DNA of 64,000 nucleotides from NCBI RefSeq assembly GCF_004118265.1, contig NZ_SDHW01000001.1:806001-870000 (forward strand). Direction: 5' to 3'. The notes under the pieces were generated by a model. It did not search any database. It was not told the origin of the DNA and was given only the letters and a program-made list of their open reading frames with translations. Source of the stretch: Lacibacter luteus. Lineage in GTDB: Bacteria > Bacteroidota > Bacteroidia > Chitinophagales > Chitinophagaceae. The first letter of the stretch is position 1. Each line of letters starts with the position of its first letter. A program made the translations under genes and the position numbers. This document shows, in pieces, positions 18,305-28,488 of this stretch.

Positions 18305-19114
18305 TTATTGTTGAAGACTATAGCAACGAACATAATCAACTTTCATAATTGTTGATGTAGTTGCTTTTGATCCATACCCGCCTGCAGGAATTGGACCGGC
18401 CCATGAACCTACTGCATAATTTTTTACTTCGGAACTGAGAATAATAAATTCACTGCGTTGAGAAATTACAGTTGAATACGTCCACGTAAGAATGCCATCT
18501 ACATAAAACTTATAATAAGTGGGTGTCCATTCCAGTGTGTAAAGATGATAGTTGCCGCTGTTGGCACCAAGATCGGAAGTTTTGATACCGGTAGTTTTAT
18601 GATCGGCACCATAACCATCCCAATGGAGGTTATGATGTACACGACCATCGTTACTTAATGTTTCCACTACATCAATTTCCATTCCTGCTGTTTGCGGATT
18701 ACCAATGGGGTTTCCCATTGTTGCACTCTGCAACCAGAACGCCGACCATGAACCATACTTATTTACAAACGAAGCCCTCACTTCAAACTTACCATAGCGC
18801 CATTCTTTTTTTGTGGCGATCATACCGGTGTGATGTTTAACAACAGCATTGATGGTATCGGAATAAACTTTAATGAACAAATTACCATCGCTTACCGACA
18901 CAGTTGTTTCATCATTAAAACCATCGTGCCGCACACCGGGCAAACGATGAAACCATTCGCCGGTATTCAATTGCGCTGCATCAAAATTATCTTCCCATAC
19001 AAGTTTATACACGGGAGTTTGATTTGTCGTCGCTGTTGTATCTTTTTTCTTTGCACAGCCTGCCGAAGCAAATGCAACTGCAAACAGAACAGATGTAAAC
19101 AAATATTGCATCAT
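18305..19114 (-). CDS. GH16 endo-beta-glycanase lipoprotein
   Basis: 269 residues. The lipobox FASAGC at residue 20 predicts lipid anchoring, probably at the cell surface. A single GH16 jelly-roll follows: LVWEDNFD, WRYGKFEVRASF, WSAFWLQS and the catalytic motif EIDVVE with Glu146, Asp148 and Glu151 (the ExDxxE form). GH16 enzymes cleave beta-1,3, beta-1,4 or mixed beta-glucans, galactans and related chains. As the first enzyme after susD it would be the surface endo-acting enzyme supplying fragments to SusCD, before the lyase and GH88 act in the periplasm. Substrate within GH16 is not resolvable from sequence alone. Confidence 0.92.
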   Translation of the reverse strand: MMQYLFTSVLFAVAFASAGCAKKKDTTATTNQTPVYKLVWEDNFDAAQLNTGEWFHRLPGVRHDGFNDETTVSVSDGNLFIKVYSDTINAVVKHHTGMIATKKEWRYGKFEVRASFVNKYGSWSAFWLQSATMGNPIGNPQTAGMEIDVVETLSNDGRVHHNLHWDGYGADHKTTGIKTSDLGANSGNYHLYTLEWTPTYYKFYVDGILTWTYSTVISQRSEFIILSSEVKNYAVGSWAGPIPAGGYGSKATTSTIMKVDYVRCYSLQQ

Positions 19115-19132
19115 AAAAAGATTTTTAAAGCA

Positions 19133-19148
19133 CCTGTTGGAAAACAGG
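19133..19148 (-). promoter_or_regulatory. Intercistronic hairpin after susD (locus B)
   Basis: CCTGTT, loop GGAA, AACAGG gives a 6-bp stem between the susD stop (19231) and the GH16 start (19114). On the minus strand it is followed by GCTTTAAAAATCTTTTT. This is a weak terminator or attenuator placed just upstream of the GH16 start. Confidence 0.45.
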
Positions 19149-19230
19149 CGCCTGATTATTGCTATATGAAAACTAACTACTGCAGTGTTGAAAAATAGTA
19201 AACCTATGTACTGTATAAGTTATACGGCTT

Positions 19231-20976
19231 TTATTGCCAGTTAGGGTTTTGCGTTAATGTGTTATTGCTTAATCCAATTTGCGAAGTTGGTATTGGCCAT
19301 AAATAATCTTTTGCAGCATTAAACTTTCTTTTATCCGCTGCCTGGTAAAGAACATAACCGTTCTGCAATGTTGGCGCTGTAGCACCCCCGTAGTTTACAC
19401 CTGTGGCAAAGTACTTGCGTCCCAAAGCTGCTTTCGGCAACTCTGTTTCCGCTGTTTTCCATCGTAACAGATCCCAATAACGAAATCCTTCAAATGCAAG
19501 TTCAACTGTACGTTCACGGCGAATTTCAGCCTGCATATCTAATCCATTGGCAGTAACAAAAGCGTTGGTCAACAACGGTAGTTTTGCAACATCGTTGTTG
19601 GTAGCCCTGTTACGCAGCAGATTAACTGATAAATTCAAATCGGCATCAGATATACTACCATTCAATTCATACACAGCTTCTGCATAGTTCAACAGCACTT
19701 CACCAAAACGAATAGCAATAAAGTCTAAGAAAATATTGGGCGATGCTAAGAAGTCGGCCTGGCCTGTCCAGTATTTCTGTTGATGATAATGATAAGTATT
19801 ACCGTAAGTTGGACTACCACCAGAGATGGAAGCGAATGGATCGCCAACTTTAAATGAGGTTAATACAAAACGTGGATCTCTGTTTCTGAAATCTGTAAGA
19901 AGACTGGTTTCTTTTCCGTTTGAATCCAGTGAAGATTTCCCTGCAGGTAATCCATCCGAATAAAGCGCCATCAAATGAAATGTTCTTGATGCAGAATTTC
20001 CACCGTCAGTCAATTGTGTACGCATGTAAGACTGTGAAGCAATAACATTACTGATATCCTTACCGTATATTCTTACAAGAATATTTTCTTTGTTATTTGT
20101 ATAACCTTCACCGGGATACCTGAACAGGTTCTGATAACTTAAACCAGCATCCTTTGTATAAAGACTGTGCTTTCCTTCGTTCATCACCAATAAAGCTGCA
20201 TCACGTGCAATAGTAAAATGTTTGGCTGGATCTTTTGTTTCTGTAAACTCCGGCGCACTATGAAACTTGTGCCATGAACCTTCGTACAAAGCTACACGTG
20301 ATTTAAAAGCGAGTGCTGCACTTCGTGTAATACGTCCGTACTCCATACCAGGTTGACCTGCTGAAGTTGTGCTTCCCGGAAGCTTATCTGCCTGCGGACA
20401 AACACTTGCAGCAAAATCAAGATCTGCATAAATAGAATCAACAACCGCTTTGCGTTCAGTACGGGGAGTATATAAAGCAGGATCACTGCTTCCACTAATC
20501 GTTTTGCTGATATAAGGCACAGCTCCGTAAGTTCTTACCAAACGGAAATAAGCCAACGCCCTGAAGAAACGTGCCTGCCCGATGCAATTCCTTTTCATAG
20601 GACCATCCGGAATGTTAGCAGCTTTTTCAATTACATTGTTGGCTGCCCTTATAAAAGTATATGCATTATTCCACTGCCCGTCGGTAGCAGAGATGGGACG
20701 ACTTCCGTCACTCACAGTATTAAGATTAAAAGCTCCTGCAGAGCTAAGACTGACTGCAAGATCGCTGTAACGATCTTCAAGCGGTGTATCAAAATCCGGC
20801 AGGCTTGTGTAGAGATAGTTTGTGCCCACGATCAAATCGCTGGAGTCTTTCCAAAAAACAGGATCTGTTATTACAGTACGGGTATTTAGATCTAACTGTT
20901 TCTTGCACCCGGTTGTTATAAGCGATACAGCTGCAACAGCTATACAGTTTATTATAGAGAATTTATTGAAACGCAT
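19231..20976 (-). CDS. SusD/RagB glycan-binding lipoprotein (locus B)
   Basis: 581 residues, lipobox SLITTGC near residue 24. Classical RagB/SusD architecture: N-terminal SusD-like region (TVITDPVFWKDSSDL, ANNVIEKAANIPDG, ARFFRALAYFRLVRTYGAVP) and C-terminal region with FGEVLLNYAEAVYELNG, RRERTVELAFEGFRYWDLLRWK and LWPIPTSQIGLSNNTLTQNPNW, the last being the typical family ending. It is an outer-membrane surface lipoprotein that binds glycan and caps SusC. It follows susC by 49 bp and precedes the GH16 lipoprotein after a hairpin-containing gap. Confidence 0.95.
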   Translation of the reverse strand: MRFNKFSIINCIAVAAVSLITTGCKKQLDLNTRTVITDPVFWKDSSDLIVGTNYLYTSLPDFDTPLEDRYSDLAVSLSSAGAFNLNTVSDGSRPISATDGQWNNAYTFIRAANNVIEKAANIPDGPMKRNCIGQARFFRALAYFRLVRTYGAVPYISKTISGSSDPALYTPRTERKAVVDSIYADLDFAASVCPQADKLPGSTTSAGQPGMEYGRITRSAALAFKSRVALYEGSWHKFHSAPEFTETKDPAKHFTIARDAALLVMNEGKHSLYTKDAGLSYQNLFRYPGEGYTNNKENILVRIYGKDISNVIASQSYMRTQLTDGGNSASRTFHLMALYSDGLPAGKSSLDSNGKETSLLTDFRNRDPRFVLTSFKVGDPFASISGGSPTYGNTYHYHQQKYWTGQADFLASPNIFLDFIAIRFGEVLLNYAEAVYELNGSISDADLNLSVNLLRNRATNNDVAKLPLLTNAFVTANGLDMQAEIRRERTVELAFEGFRYWDLLRWKTAETELPKAALGRKYFATGVNYGGATAPTLQNGYVLYQAADKRKFNAAKDYLWPIPTSQIGLSNNTLTQNPNWQ

Positions 20977-21025
20977 TTCTTGAACATTGAAGTAATTAAT
21001 AATCGTAATTCCATTTACGGGTTAA

Positions 21026-24000
21026 CTAAAAGCTGATGTTTAAACCCATTGCATAGCTTCTCCAAAGTGGATAGCCAAATGATATTCTATCTGTATTTTC
21101 AGGATCGTAGTAGTTGAACCACATTCCTGTTTTTTCCCAAAGATCCTGTCCGGAGAAATAGAGCTTGATATCACCTAAGCCTTTTACGTTATGCATTGCC
21201 TTGCTGAATGTATATCCCAACTGGAGGTTTTTCAAACGTATGTAGCTTGCATTCTGCACCCAATGAGATGATATCTGATCATTAACTCTGTCACTAAAAC
21301 GTAGAGCCGGAAATTTAGCATCTAAATTATCGGGCCTCCAATAATCCTGGTGAATAGCCCAGGGCATTCTCCATCCGTCATACAGGCCAATACTTGCAGT
21401 TGGCTCAATCAGAATACTTCTTTTACCAACACCGTTGAAGAGCACAGACAAGTCGAAGCCTTTCCAGTTAACACCTGCACTAAAACCAAAAACATAGCGT
21501 GGGTTTGTATTACCGAGATAAACAAGATCACCATGATTAGCTGCTGTACCAATACCCTGGTTAATGAAACCATCCTTGTTCATGTCGAGCAATTTAATAT
21601 CGCCTACACCTGTATTCGTGGTTCTGCGAGGTGATCCTTGCACTTCTTCAGGCGTATCAAAATATCCTTCAGCTTTGTAACCAAATATTGAGTTGGTTGA
21701 CATGCCTAAGATTGTGCTGTTAATGCCTGCAGCATATGTATTGGCACCATCGTAACGAACAACTTTGTTTTGATCATCGCTGAGGTTTGCAGAAACAAAG
21801 TATCCACCATTTCTAAACTTATCGCTCCAGTTAAGCGTAAGCCCCCAGCCTTTCACTTGTATGGCAGCAAGGTTGGCGCTGTTTGGTGTTACGCCAAGAA
21901 GTGCCGGAAGATTCTGCGCAACAAATACATTGTTGTTTTCTTTGATGAAGTAATCAAAATGCACACGCAATCTTCTTTTCAACACTTCAATGTCAACACC
22001 GAAGTTGGTTGTTTCAATGATCTCCCATTGTTTGCCTTCCGAAGCAAGTTCTGCCTGGCGCAAAAACGCTGTACGTGAATCGTTGAATGGATAAAAACCT
22101 CTTGCCAAAACGCTTTGGAAATCGTAGTTGCTGGTATTAGGATTGGAAGTTTGCGCACCACCTGCCGTACCATAGGAAGCTGCTAATTTAAATTCATTAA
22201 TAAAGGGTAATGTTTGTTTAAACCACTCTTCCTGCGAAGCACGCCAAAATGCGTTCAGCGCATAGAATGTTTGAAACTTATTACCCGGCGCTAAACGTGA
22301 GCTACCATCACGACGAAGCACTCCTTCAAAATAATACTTGCTTGCATAGTTGTATGATAAGCGTCCGAAATAAGACAGCCATCTGTTTTCTTGTATGTTA
22401 TCTGCAACGTTCGTTACATCGGCAGTAGCAAGAGTTGTATAATTTAACGTCTCAAAATTGTTCAACAACAAAGCCCTTTGGATAGCCTGCATCCAATCGT
22501 ACGTATATGTTTTGTACTCTGTACCACCTAATAAATGAAAACTGTGATCACCAAGTTTATAATCGTAATCGGCAGTTGCAAAAATGTTTTGACTGATGGT
22601 ATAAGGCCTTGTTTTATTATATGAGTTTACCTGGTTAATAGCTGTACCTGCAATGGGTACTTTGTTAGAGTCAATGGAGAAGCGTGCAACTGTTTTACTA
22701 AACACTTCTCTTGCAGAAAAAACCATACCCGGGCTATACACCACTTTCAAATCAAGTCCTTTTACAATTTGTTTTGCATTAAGACTAAGAACACCATTCA
22801 TGTTATATCTGTCTTCCTGATCGTAACCACCATCTTTCAAAACGGGGTAGGCAGTGGATATTGTTCCAATGAAAGCATATTTGCTGTCGTTTGTTCCCGG
22901 TGTGAAAATGGGATTGCGGGCAGCACGGATCGAATAAATATTATAGATCAAACCTTCGCCGGTAACACCCACTGATGGAGCAAGTATATTTTCCTTAACA
23001 AAAGACAAACGGGTATCAAGTGAAAATATCTTTGACAGCTTTGTATTATAATTCAGCCTTGCATTGAACCTGCTATAGCTGTCGGGCCCAAATTTGAATA
23101 CACCTTGCTGACCCAGGTATCCTACAGAGAAGAGGTAAGTAGATTTATCGCCACCACCAGAAGCACTAAGATTGATATTGCGCTGTGAGCTTTGTTTACG
23201 CATCAAAATATCAACCATGTTATTGTTATAATAATAGTCCCATGCTTTGGTATTTGTATTCCATACATCCTGTACAGTTGGGTCATCAAACCATTCCAGT
23301 TGCTGATCAGTAAAGTCTTTATTCTGGTTGGCAAATACCCTGGCTGCATTTATCAATTCACCCTGCCTGCGTGAGCTCAACAATTCCGGGCGGGCAAACG
23401 GAGTACGGGTTGTGTACATCGTCGTTAATTCAAAACGTGTTTTTTGACTCGCCTTGCCGGCTTTTGTTGTTACCAATATCACACCTCCACCTGCCTTTGC
23501 ACCGTAAATGGATGCCGAGGCTGCATCTTCCAAAACAGATATTGTTTCAATATCATTCGGGTTTAATGCAGTAAGATCACCTTCAACTCCATCAATAATT
23601 ACTAAAGGAGAATTATTAACACCCAAAGAAGTGATACCTCTTATTCTTGCTGTGAGTCCTTCACGACCAGGCTGACCGTTAGTACGTGTGATGACAAGCC
23701 CGGGAGTAGTTCCCTGCAGCGCATCCATTGTATTTGTAACAGGCCTGTTGTTCAATAATTTTTGATCTACTGTTAATATACCACCGCCAATATCTCGTTT
23801 GGTCTTTGTACCATAACCCACTACTACCACATCGGTGAGTTCAGTGGCTTTTGTTTTTAGTTGAACGTTCAGGCTGTTTCCTGTTCCAACCGTTACTTCA
23901 ATTGATTCATAGGTTACTGCCGAAATAATCAGCACATCTCCTGTGGCAGCAATAATCGTAAAGTTTCCGGCTTCATTTGTAGTTGTGCCGGCGTTTTGTT

Positions 24001-24175
24001 TTTTAATGGTAACGGAAGCACCCGAAACGGGTTTGCCGTCGCTGTCTTTTACCGTTCCGTTTACAGTTTTGGTTTGAGCTGCCAGAAAAAGAGGCAGCAG
24101 AAAGAGGATCGTCCAACCCATCGTAAGTTTTAAACCGGGTGGAACACTGGTCATTTTCAGCAATCGCATAAGCAT
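21026..24175 (-). CDS. SusC/RagA TonB-dependent outer-membrane transporter (locus B)
   Basis: 1049 residues from ATG at 24175; a later in-frame start at MTSVPPG is possible, since the hydrophobic signal (GWTILFLLPLFLAAQ) starts only at about residue 20. Domains: carboxypeptidase-like (VNGTVKDSDGKPVSGASVTI), ELTDVVVVGYGTKTKRDIGGG junction, plug (ARIRGITSLGVNNSPLVIIDGVEG, LEDAASASIYGAKAGGGVI), beta-barrel, and terminal AMGLNISF. It imports oligosaccharides released by the GH16 and lyase enzymes. It is transcribed divergently from the HTCS at 24415 across a 239-bp region that holds a leader hairpin and a direct repeat. Confidence 0.95.
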   Translation of the reverse strand: MLMRLLKMTSVPPGLKLTMGWTILFLLPLFLAAQTKTVNGTVKDSDGKPVSGASVTIKKQNAGTTTNEAGNFTIIAATGDVLIISAVTYESIEVTVGTGNSLNVQLKTKATELTDVVVVGYGTKTKRDIGGGILTVDQKLLNNRPVTNTMDALQGTTPGLVITRTNGQPGREGLTARIRGITSLGVNNSPLVIIDGVEGDLTALNPNDIETISVLEDAASASIYGAKAGGGVILVTTKAGKASQKTRFELTTMYTTRTPFARPELLSSRRQGELINAARVFANQNKDFTDQQLEWFDDPTVQDVWNTNTKAWDYYYNNNMVDILMRKQSSQRNINLSASGGGDKSTYLFSVGYLGQQGVFKFGPDSYSRFNARLNYNTKLSKIFSLDTRLSFVKENILAPSVGVTGEGLIYNIYSIRAARNPIFTPGTNDSKYAFIGTISTAYPVLKDGGYDQEDRYNMNGVLSLNAKQIVKGLDLKVVYSPGMVFSAREVFSKTVARFSIDSNKVPIAGTAINQVNSYNKTRPYTISQNIFATADYDYKLGDHSFHLLGGTEYKTYTYDWMQAIQRALLLNNFETLNYTTLATADVTNVADNIQENRWLSYFGRLSYNYASKYYFEGVLRRDGSSRLAPGNKFQTFYALNAFWRASQEEWFKQTLPFINEFKLAASYGTAGGAQTSNPNTSNYDFQSVLARGFYPFNDSRTAFLRQAELASEGKQWEIIETTNFGVDIEVLKRRLRVHFDYFIKENNNVFVAQNLPALLGVTPNSANLAAIQVKGWGLTLNWSDKFRNGGYFVSANLSDDQNKVVRYDGANTYAAGINSTILGMSTNSIFGYKAEGYFDTPEEVQGSPRRTTNTGVGDIKLLDMNKDGFINQGIGTAANHGDLVYLGNTNPRYVFGFSAGVNWKGFDLSVLFNGVGKRSILIEPTASIGLYDGWRMPWAIHQDYWRPDNLDAKFPALRFSDRVNDQISSHWVQNASYIRLKNLQLGYTFSKAMHNVKGLGDIKLYFSGQDLWEKTGMWFNYYDPENTDRISFGYPLWRSYAMGLNISF

Positions 24176-24195
24176 TTGTTTTAAGGGAAATAATA

Positions 24196-24245
24196 AAGAA
24201 AGCTGCCGGCAATTTGATCGTTCGAAAAGCTTGAGCGGCTTTCTT
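24196..24245 (-). promoter_or_regulatory. Long hairpin in the susC leader (locus B)
   Basis: Arms 24196-24206 (AAGAAAGCTGC) and 24235-24245 (GCGGCTTTCTT) pair over 11 bp with one G-U, leaving a 28-nt loop. The 3' arm ends 20 nt before the susC start codon, so the structure would lie in the 5' untranslated leader and could affect message stability or translation. Confidence 0.45.
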
Positions 24246-24277
24246 CCTACAATATTTCATACTGTTGAAAAAATACC

Positions 24278-24306
24278 GGGGTGAGTATCGTAAAAGAATG
24301 GGGTGA
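24278..24306. promoter_or_regulatory. Direct repeat, candidate HTCS binding site (locus B)
   Basis: GGGGTGA occurs at 24278-24284 and 24300-24306, 22 bp start to start (about two helical turns), 103-131 bp upstream of susC in the divergent region shared with the HTCS gene. Two-turn direct repeats suit dimeric AraC-type DNA-binding domains. This is a pattern-based prediction. Confidence 0.4.
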
Positions 24307-24414
24307 ATTTTATAAACGACAAATCAACTACTTGATTTTCAATAAAGGCTGTTTCGCATAACACCTGTATTCTCTTGAAATATCTTTACTTTTATTGCAG
24401 TTGATACGAACGAT

Positions 24415-27400
24415 ATGTGCCGCAAATATTCCTGCATCGCCCACTTCCTGCTTACATCTCTGCTGTTTGTTTTACCCGGCTTTTACAGGCCACTGCAAGC
24501 ACAGGTCCGAACCATGCTCTTCAACCATGTAACACTTGAACATGGATTGTCGAGTAACTCTGTTTTATCAATTACACAGGATCGTTCAGGTTTTCTTTGG
24601 TTTGGAACACAAATCGGACTCAACCGCTACGATGGCACACGCTTTAAAACCTATTTCCATAATAATAAAGACAGCAACACACTTTACAACAATAATGTAA
24701 TCTCTCTTTTGTGCGATTCACGTAAAACGATCTGGGCAGGTACTTCAACCGGGCTTAACCGCTATAACGAGGCAAAGGACCAGTTTGAACGGATTCAACT
24801 CAGAACAAGCCCGGTGAATATTAATAGTGTGTATGAAGACAGGCAAGGTAATATTTGGGTAGGCAGTTCAGATGGGTTGTACTTATTCAGCAACGGACAA
24901 ACAGATAAGCCAACAATCTTCAAAGCCGGTAATGCAAATGGTATTGCCGGTAACAATGTCCGGGCTGTTTTTGAAGATCATAACAAGCACCTGTGGGTAG
25001 GAACAAATAAGGGGCTAACCCGGATGATTCCACAAAAGAACGGATACAGCTTTGAAAACTTTACGCATGAAGCAGGTAATGCCCGTTCGTTAAGTGCGCT
25101 ATATATTACCAGTATTGCAGAAGATGCCAAACAGCAATTATGGGTAGGCACACAAAACAGTGGTATTAATTTGTTTGATGCAGTTACAAAATCGTTTACA
25201 CGTTTTACGAAAAACGGAAATGGCGAAACAAGTATCATTAATAATAATATTCGCATCATCAGATCAACACGCAATGGCATGTTGTGGGTGGGCACACAGG
25301 AAGGGTTAAGCATTATTGATCCTGTTACAAAAAACATCCGCTCTTATCAAAACGATCCCGGCAACAGAAAAAGTCTTAGCCAGAATTCGATTTACAGTTT
25401 GTATGAAGATGCCAATGGTTCGGTATGGATCGGCACTTATTTCGGCGGAGCAAATTCAACCTACCCGTACAGCACCAATTTTTCTGTTCTGCAAAATCAT
25501 GCAAACAAATCAAGCTTAAGTAATAATGTGGTGAGTAGTATTGTTGAAGACGAACAGCACAACTTATGGATGGGCACCGAAGGCGGTGGTTTAAATTATT
25601 ATAACCGCAGCACGGGTTTGTTTACAGTTTATAAAAACAATGTAAACGATGCAGCAAGTCTTGGCTCTAACCTGGTAAAGATCGTTTTGGTTGATAAAGA
25701 ACAAAACATCTGGTGCGGTACACATGGCGGCGGTTTGAATGTTCTTGATCGCAGGCAAAATAAATTTAAACGCTATCTCTATAAAGAAAATGATGCAGCC
25801 ACCCTCAATTCAGAAATCACTTCGATGATTGAAGATGACAACGAACGGCTTTGGGCAGGAACAAATTTTGGTTTACAGTTGTTCAGCAAAAAAGGAACGG
25901 AGTTAACAGCACTTTCATTCAGCAGCATCAATGGATTTACAAACGGTGTTCCTGCAAGAACATTTTATAAAGATGCACAGGGAGCCGTATGGATTGGCGG
26001 CAACCCGGGTTTGTATGTGGTGAACGGCAACAACATGAAAGAACTGAGCGACGATCTCTACATCAACAACATCACACAGGATAAGAAGGGAAACATATGG
26101 GTGGCGTTAAGCTATGGCGGCATTGCCATGTACAACAGCAGTAACGGAAAGTTTGTGCATTATACAGAGAAAGAAGGCTTGCCCAATACAAACGTCATCA
26201 GTTTGCTGGAAGATGAGAATGGATTCTTTTGGCTGAGCACCGATAAAGGGTTGATCAAATACAGTCCTGCTTTAAAAACGGCACAAACTTATACGATGAG
26301 TGATGGACTTGCAGGCAATGAGTTCAACTACAACTCATACTTAAAAGACAGCAAGGGTGAATTTTTCTTTGGCGGTTATCATGGTATTACCAGTTTCTTT
26401 CCCGGCACAATTGAAACCAACAGTTATGTTGCACCTGTTGTATTTACAGGTTTGCGTTTGTTCAACAACCCCGTTACAATTAATGGTGATGATGAATTGC
26501 TCGATCGCAATATTAGTCAAACAAAACGCATTGTGTTCACCCATAAACAGAATGTGTTTACCGTTGAGTTTGCATTGCTCAACTTTATCAAAAGCAGTAA
26601 AAACAAATACGCTTACAAGCTCGAAGGGTTTGATAAAAACTGGAACGATGTAACAACTGCTTCGGCTACCTACACCAATCTTCCTTCGGGTACCTATACA
26701 TTTTGGGTAAAAGGCGCCAACAATGATGGAGTATGGAGTCAAGCTTCATCCATTGAACTGAAAATACTTCCACCCTTCTGGCTTACCTGGTGGGCTTATT
26801 GTATTTATATACTTGCCTTTGCAGGAATATTGTTTCTTGTTGTTCGTTTCTTCTTCCTTCGTGCATTGCTGAAGAAAGAAGATGAGCTGCACCAGGTAAA
26901 GCTTAATTTCTTTACCAATGTGTCGCATGAAATACGTACGCATCTTACCTTGATCATGGCGCCGGTTGATAAACTGCTCGATACAAAACAAAACGATGGA
27001 TTTGTACAACAGCAATTAACACAGGTAAAAAGCAATGCACATCGTTTGTTGAAACTGGTGAGTGAGCTGATGGATTTCAGGAAAGCAGAAACCAATCATC
27101 TAAATCTGCATGTTGAGCGGCATAACCTGATTCCTTTTCTCCAGGATGTTTACAACAGCTTCCGTGAAATGTCGCTGGCTAAAAACATTTCCATTTCCTT
27201 TATTCATAACAAGGAAGAAATGTTTGCGTATTACGATGAAGAACAACTGGAGAAAGTATTCTTCAACCTACTGGCCAATGCATTTAAGTTTACACCCGAA
27301 GGTGGACGCATTCTTTTTGAAGCAACACAAGAGAACAATCAAATACTTGTTACAGTAACCGATAACGGAAGAGGCATTGCACCCGAGTATATTGATAAAT

Positions 27401-28488
27401 TGTTCACCAACTTTTTCCAGGTAGCCGATCATGGCATGCAAAACACAGGCTATGGGATTGGTCTTGCACTATCGAAAAACATTGTTGAACTACACAAAGG
27501 CAACATCAGTGTAGAAAGTGAACCATCCACTGCTGAGAAGGAAGGCAAAACTGTTTTCACTGTTACACTGCTGCAAGGCAATCAGCATTTCGAAGTTGCA
27601 TCAGCTGCACAAACATCAACCGTTACACAAAGCATTGCTGCAGAACAAGCGCCTGTTGCTGTTCAACATCAACCGATACCAGCAACGGATAGCGTTGCAG
27701 AAAAACCATTTACCATTTTAGTAGTTGAAGATAACAGCGAGCTGCGTTTGCTCATTAAAGAAACATTTGCTGCCAACTACAATGTATTGGAATGTGAAAA
27801 TGGTTTGCTCGGCTGGAACACTGCTACCGAACAAATTCCCGATCTCATCATCAGCGATGTAATGATGCCGGAGATGGATGGCTTTACGCTTTGTGAAAAA
27901 CTAAAGACCGATGAACGCACCAGTCATATACCGGTTGTATTGTTAACTGCAAAGAGTTCGCAAAGCGACCAGGTAAGCGGATTGGAAACAGGAGCTGATA
28001 TTTATTTAACCAAACCCTTCAGCACAAAAATTCTTGAACTGAATGTACGCAACCTGCTTGCTGCAAGGGAGAAGTTGCGTGAACGTTTCAGCAAACAAAT
28101 AACGGTAATTCCTGAAACGAAAACAGAAACAGCTGAAGAACACAATGTAACAGGTTATGCCAACAAAGTTGATCAGGAGTTTTTAGAAAAAGTAATGCAG
28201 ATCGTTGATGAGCATATGGATGATCCTGATTTTGGTGTAGAAAAATTATCACGCAAGGTTGCCATGAGTGCACCTATTCTCTATAAAAAGATCAAAGCGG
28301 TAAGTAATATGTCGGTGAATGAGTTTGTAAAATCGCTGCGTTTGAAAAAAGCAGCACAGCTTTTATTACAAACCGATCTTACTATAAATGAAGTTTCGTT
28401 TACTGTTGGTTATAACGACAGAAAATATTTTAGCCGTGAGTTTAAAAAACAGTTTGGGAAATTGCCAAGTGAGTTTAAAGAGTCGTGA
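24415..28488 (+). CDS. Hybrid two-component system regulator (fused HTCS)
   Basis: 1357 residues. Signal sequence, then a periplasmic two-component propeller (repeated FWFGTQIGLNRYDG, IWVGSSDGLY, LWVGTNKGLTR blades, residues about 35-700), a Y_Y_Y domain (YKLEGFDKNWNDV), a transmembrane helix near 790-815, HisKA with phospho-acceptor His838 (SHEIRTHLTLI), HATPase (NLLANAFKFTPEGG, TGYGIGLALSKN), receiver domain with Asp1148 (LIISDVMMPEMDG) and a C-terminal AraC-type HTH (to YFSREFKKQFGKLPSEFK). It senses an oligosaccharide in the periplasm and activates its PUL. The residue after IRT in the H-box is His where Pro is almost universal. Divergent from susC of locus B, so that locus is the likely target. 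Confidence 0.96.
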   Translation: MCRKYSCIAHFLLTSLLFVLPGFYRPLQAQVRTMLFNHVTLEHGLSSNSVLSITQDRSGFLWFGTQIGLNRYDGTRFKTYFHNNKDSNTLYNNNVISLLCDSRKTIWAGTSTGLNRYNEAKDQFERIQLRTSPVNINSVYEDRQGNIWVGSSDGLYLFSNGQTDKPTIFKAGNANGIAGNNVRAVFEDHNKHLWVGTNKGLTRMIPQKNGYSFENFTHEAGNARSLSALYITSIAEDAKQQLWVGTQNSGINLFDAVTKSFTRFTKNGNGETSIINNNIRIIRSTRNGMLWVGTQEGLSIIDPVTKNIRSYQNDPGNRKSLSQNSIYSLYEDANGSVWIGTYFGGANSTYPYSTNFSVLQNHANKSSLSNNVVSSIVEDEQHNLWMGTEGGGLNYYNRSTGLFTVYKNNVNDAASLGSNLVKIVLVDKEQNIWCGTHGGGLNVLDRRQNKFKRYLYKENDAATLNSEITSMIEDDNERLWAGTNFGLQLFSKKGTELTALSFSSINGFTNGVPARTFYKDAQGAVWIGGNPGLYVVNGNNMKELSDDLYINNITQDKKGNIWVALSYGGIAMYNSSNGKFVHYTEKEGLPNTNVISLLEDENGFFWLSTDKGLIKYSPALKTAQTYTMSDGLAGNEFNYNSYLKDSKGEFFFGGYHGITSFFPGTIETNSYVAPVVFTGLRLFNNPVTINGDDELLDRNISQTKRIVFTHKQNVFTVEFALLNFIKSSKNKYAYKLEGFDKNWNDVTTASATYTNLPSGTYTFWVKGANNDGVWSQASSIELKILPPFWLTWWAYCIYILAFAGILFLVVRFFFLRALLKKEDELHQVKLNFFTNVSHEIRTHLTLIMAPVDKLLDTKQNDGFVQQQLTQVKSNAHRLLKLVSELMDFRKAETNHLNLHVERHNLIPFLQDVYNSFREMSLAKNISISFIHNKEEMFAYYDEEQLEKVFFNLLANAFKFTPEGGRILFEATQENNQILVTVTDNGRGIAPEYIDKLFTNFFQVADHGMQNTGYGIGLALSKNIVELHKGNISVESEPSTAEKEGKTVFTVTLLQGNQHFEVASAAQTSTVTQSIAAEQAPVAVQHQPIPATDSVAEKPFTILVVEDNSELRLLIKETFAANYNVLECENGLLGWNTATEQIPDLIISDVMMPEMDGFTLCEKLKTDERTSHIPVVLLTAKSSQSDQVSGLETGADIYLTKPFSTKILELNVRNLLAAREKLRERFSKQITVIPETKTETAEEHNVTGYANKVDQEFLEKVMQIVDEHMDDPDFGVEKLSRKVAMSAPILYKKIKAVSNMSVNEFVKSLRLKKAAQLLLQTDLTINEVSFTVGYNDRKYFSREFKKQFGKLPSEFKES

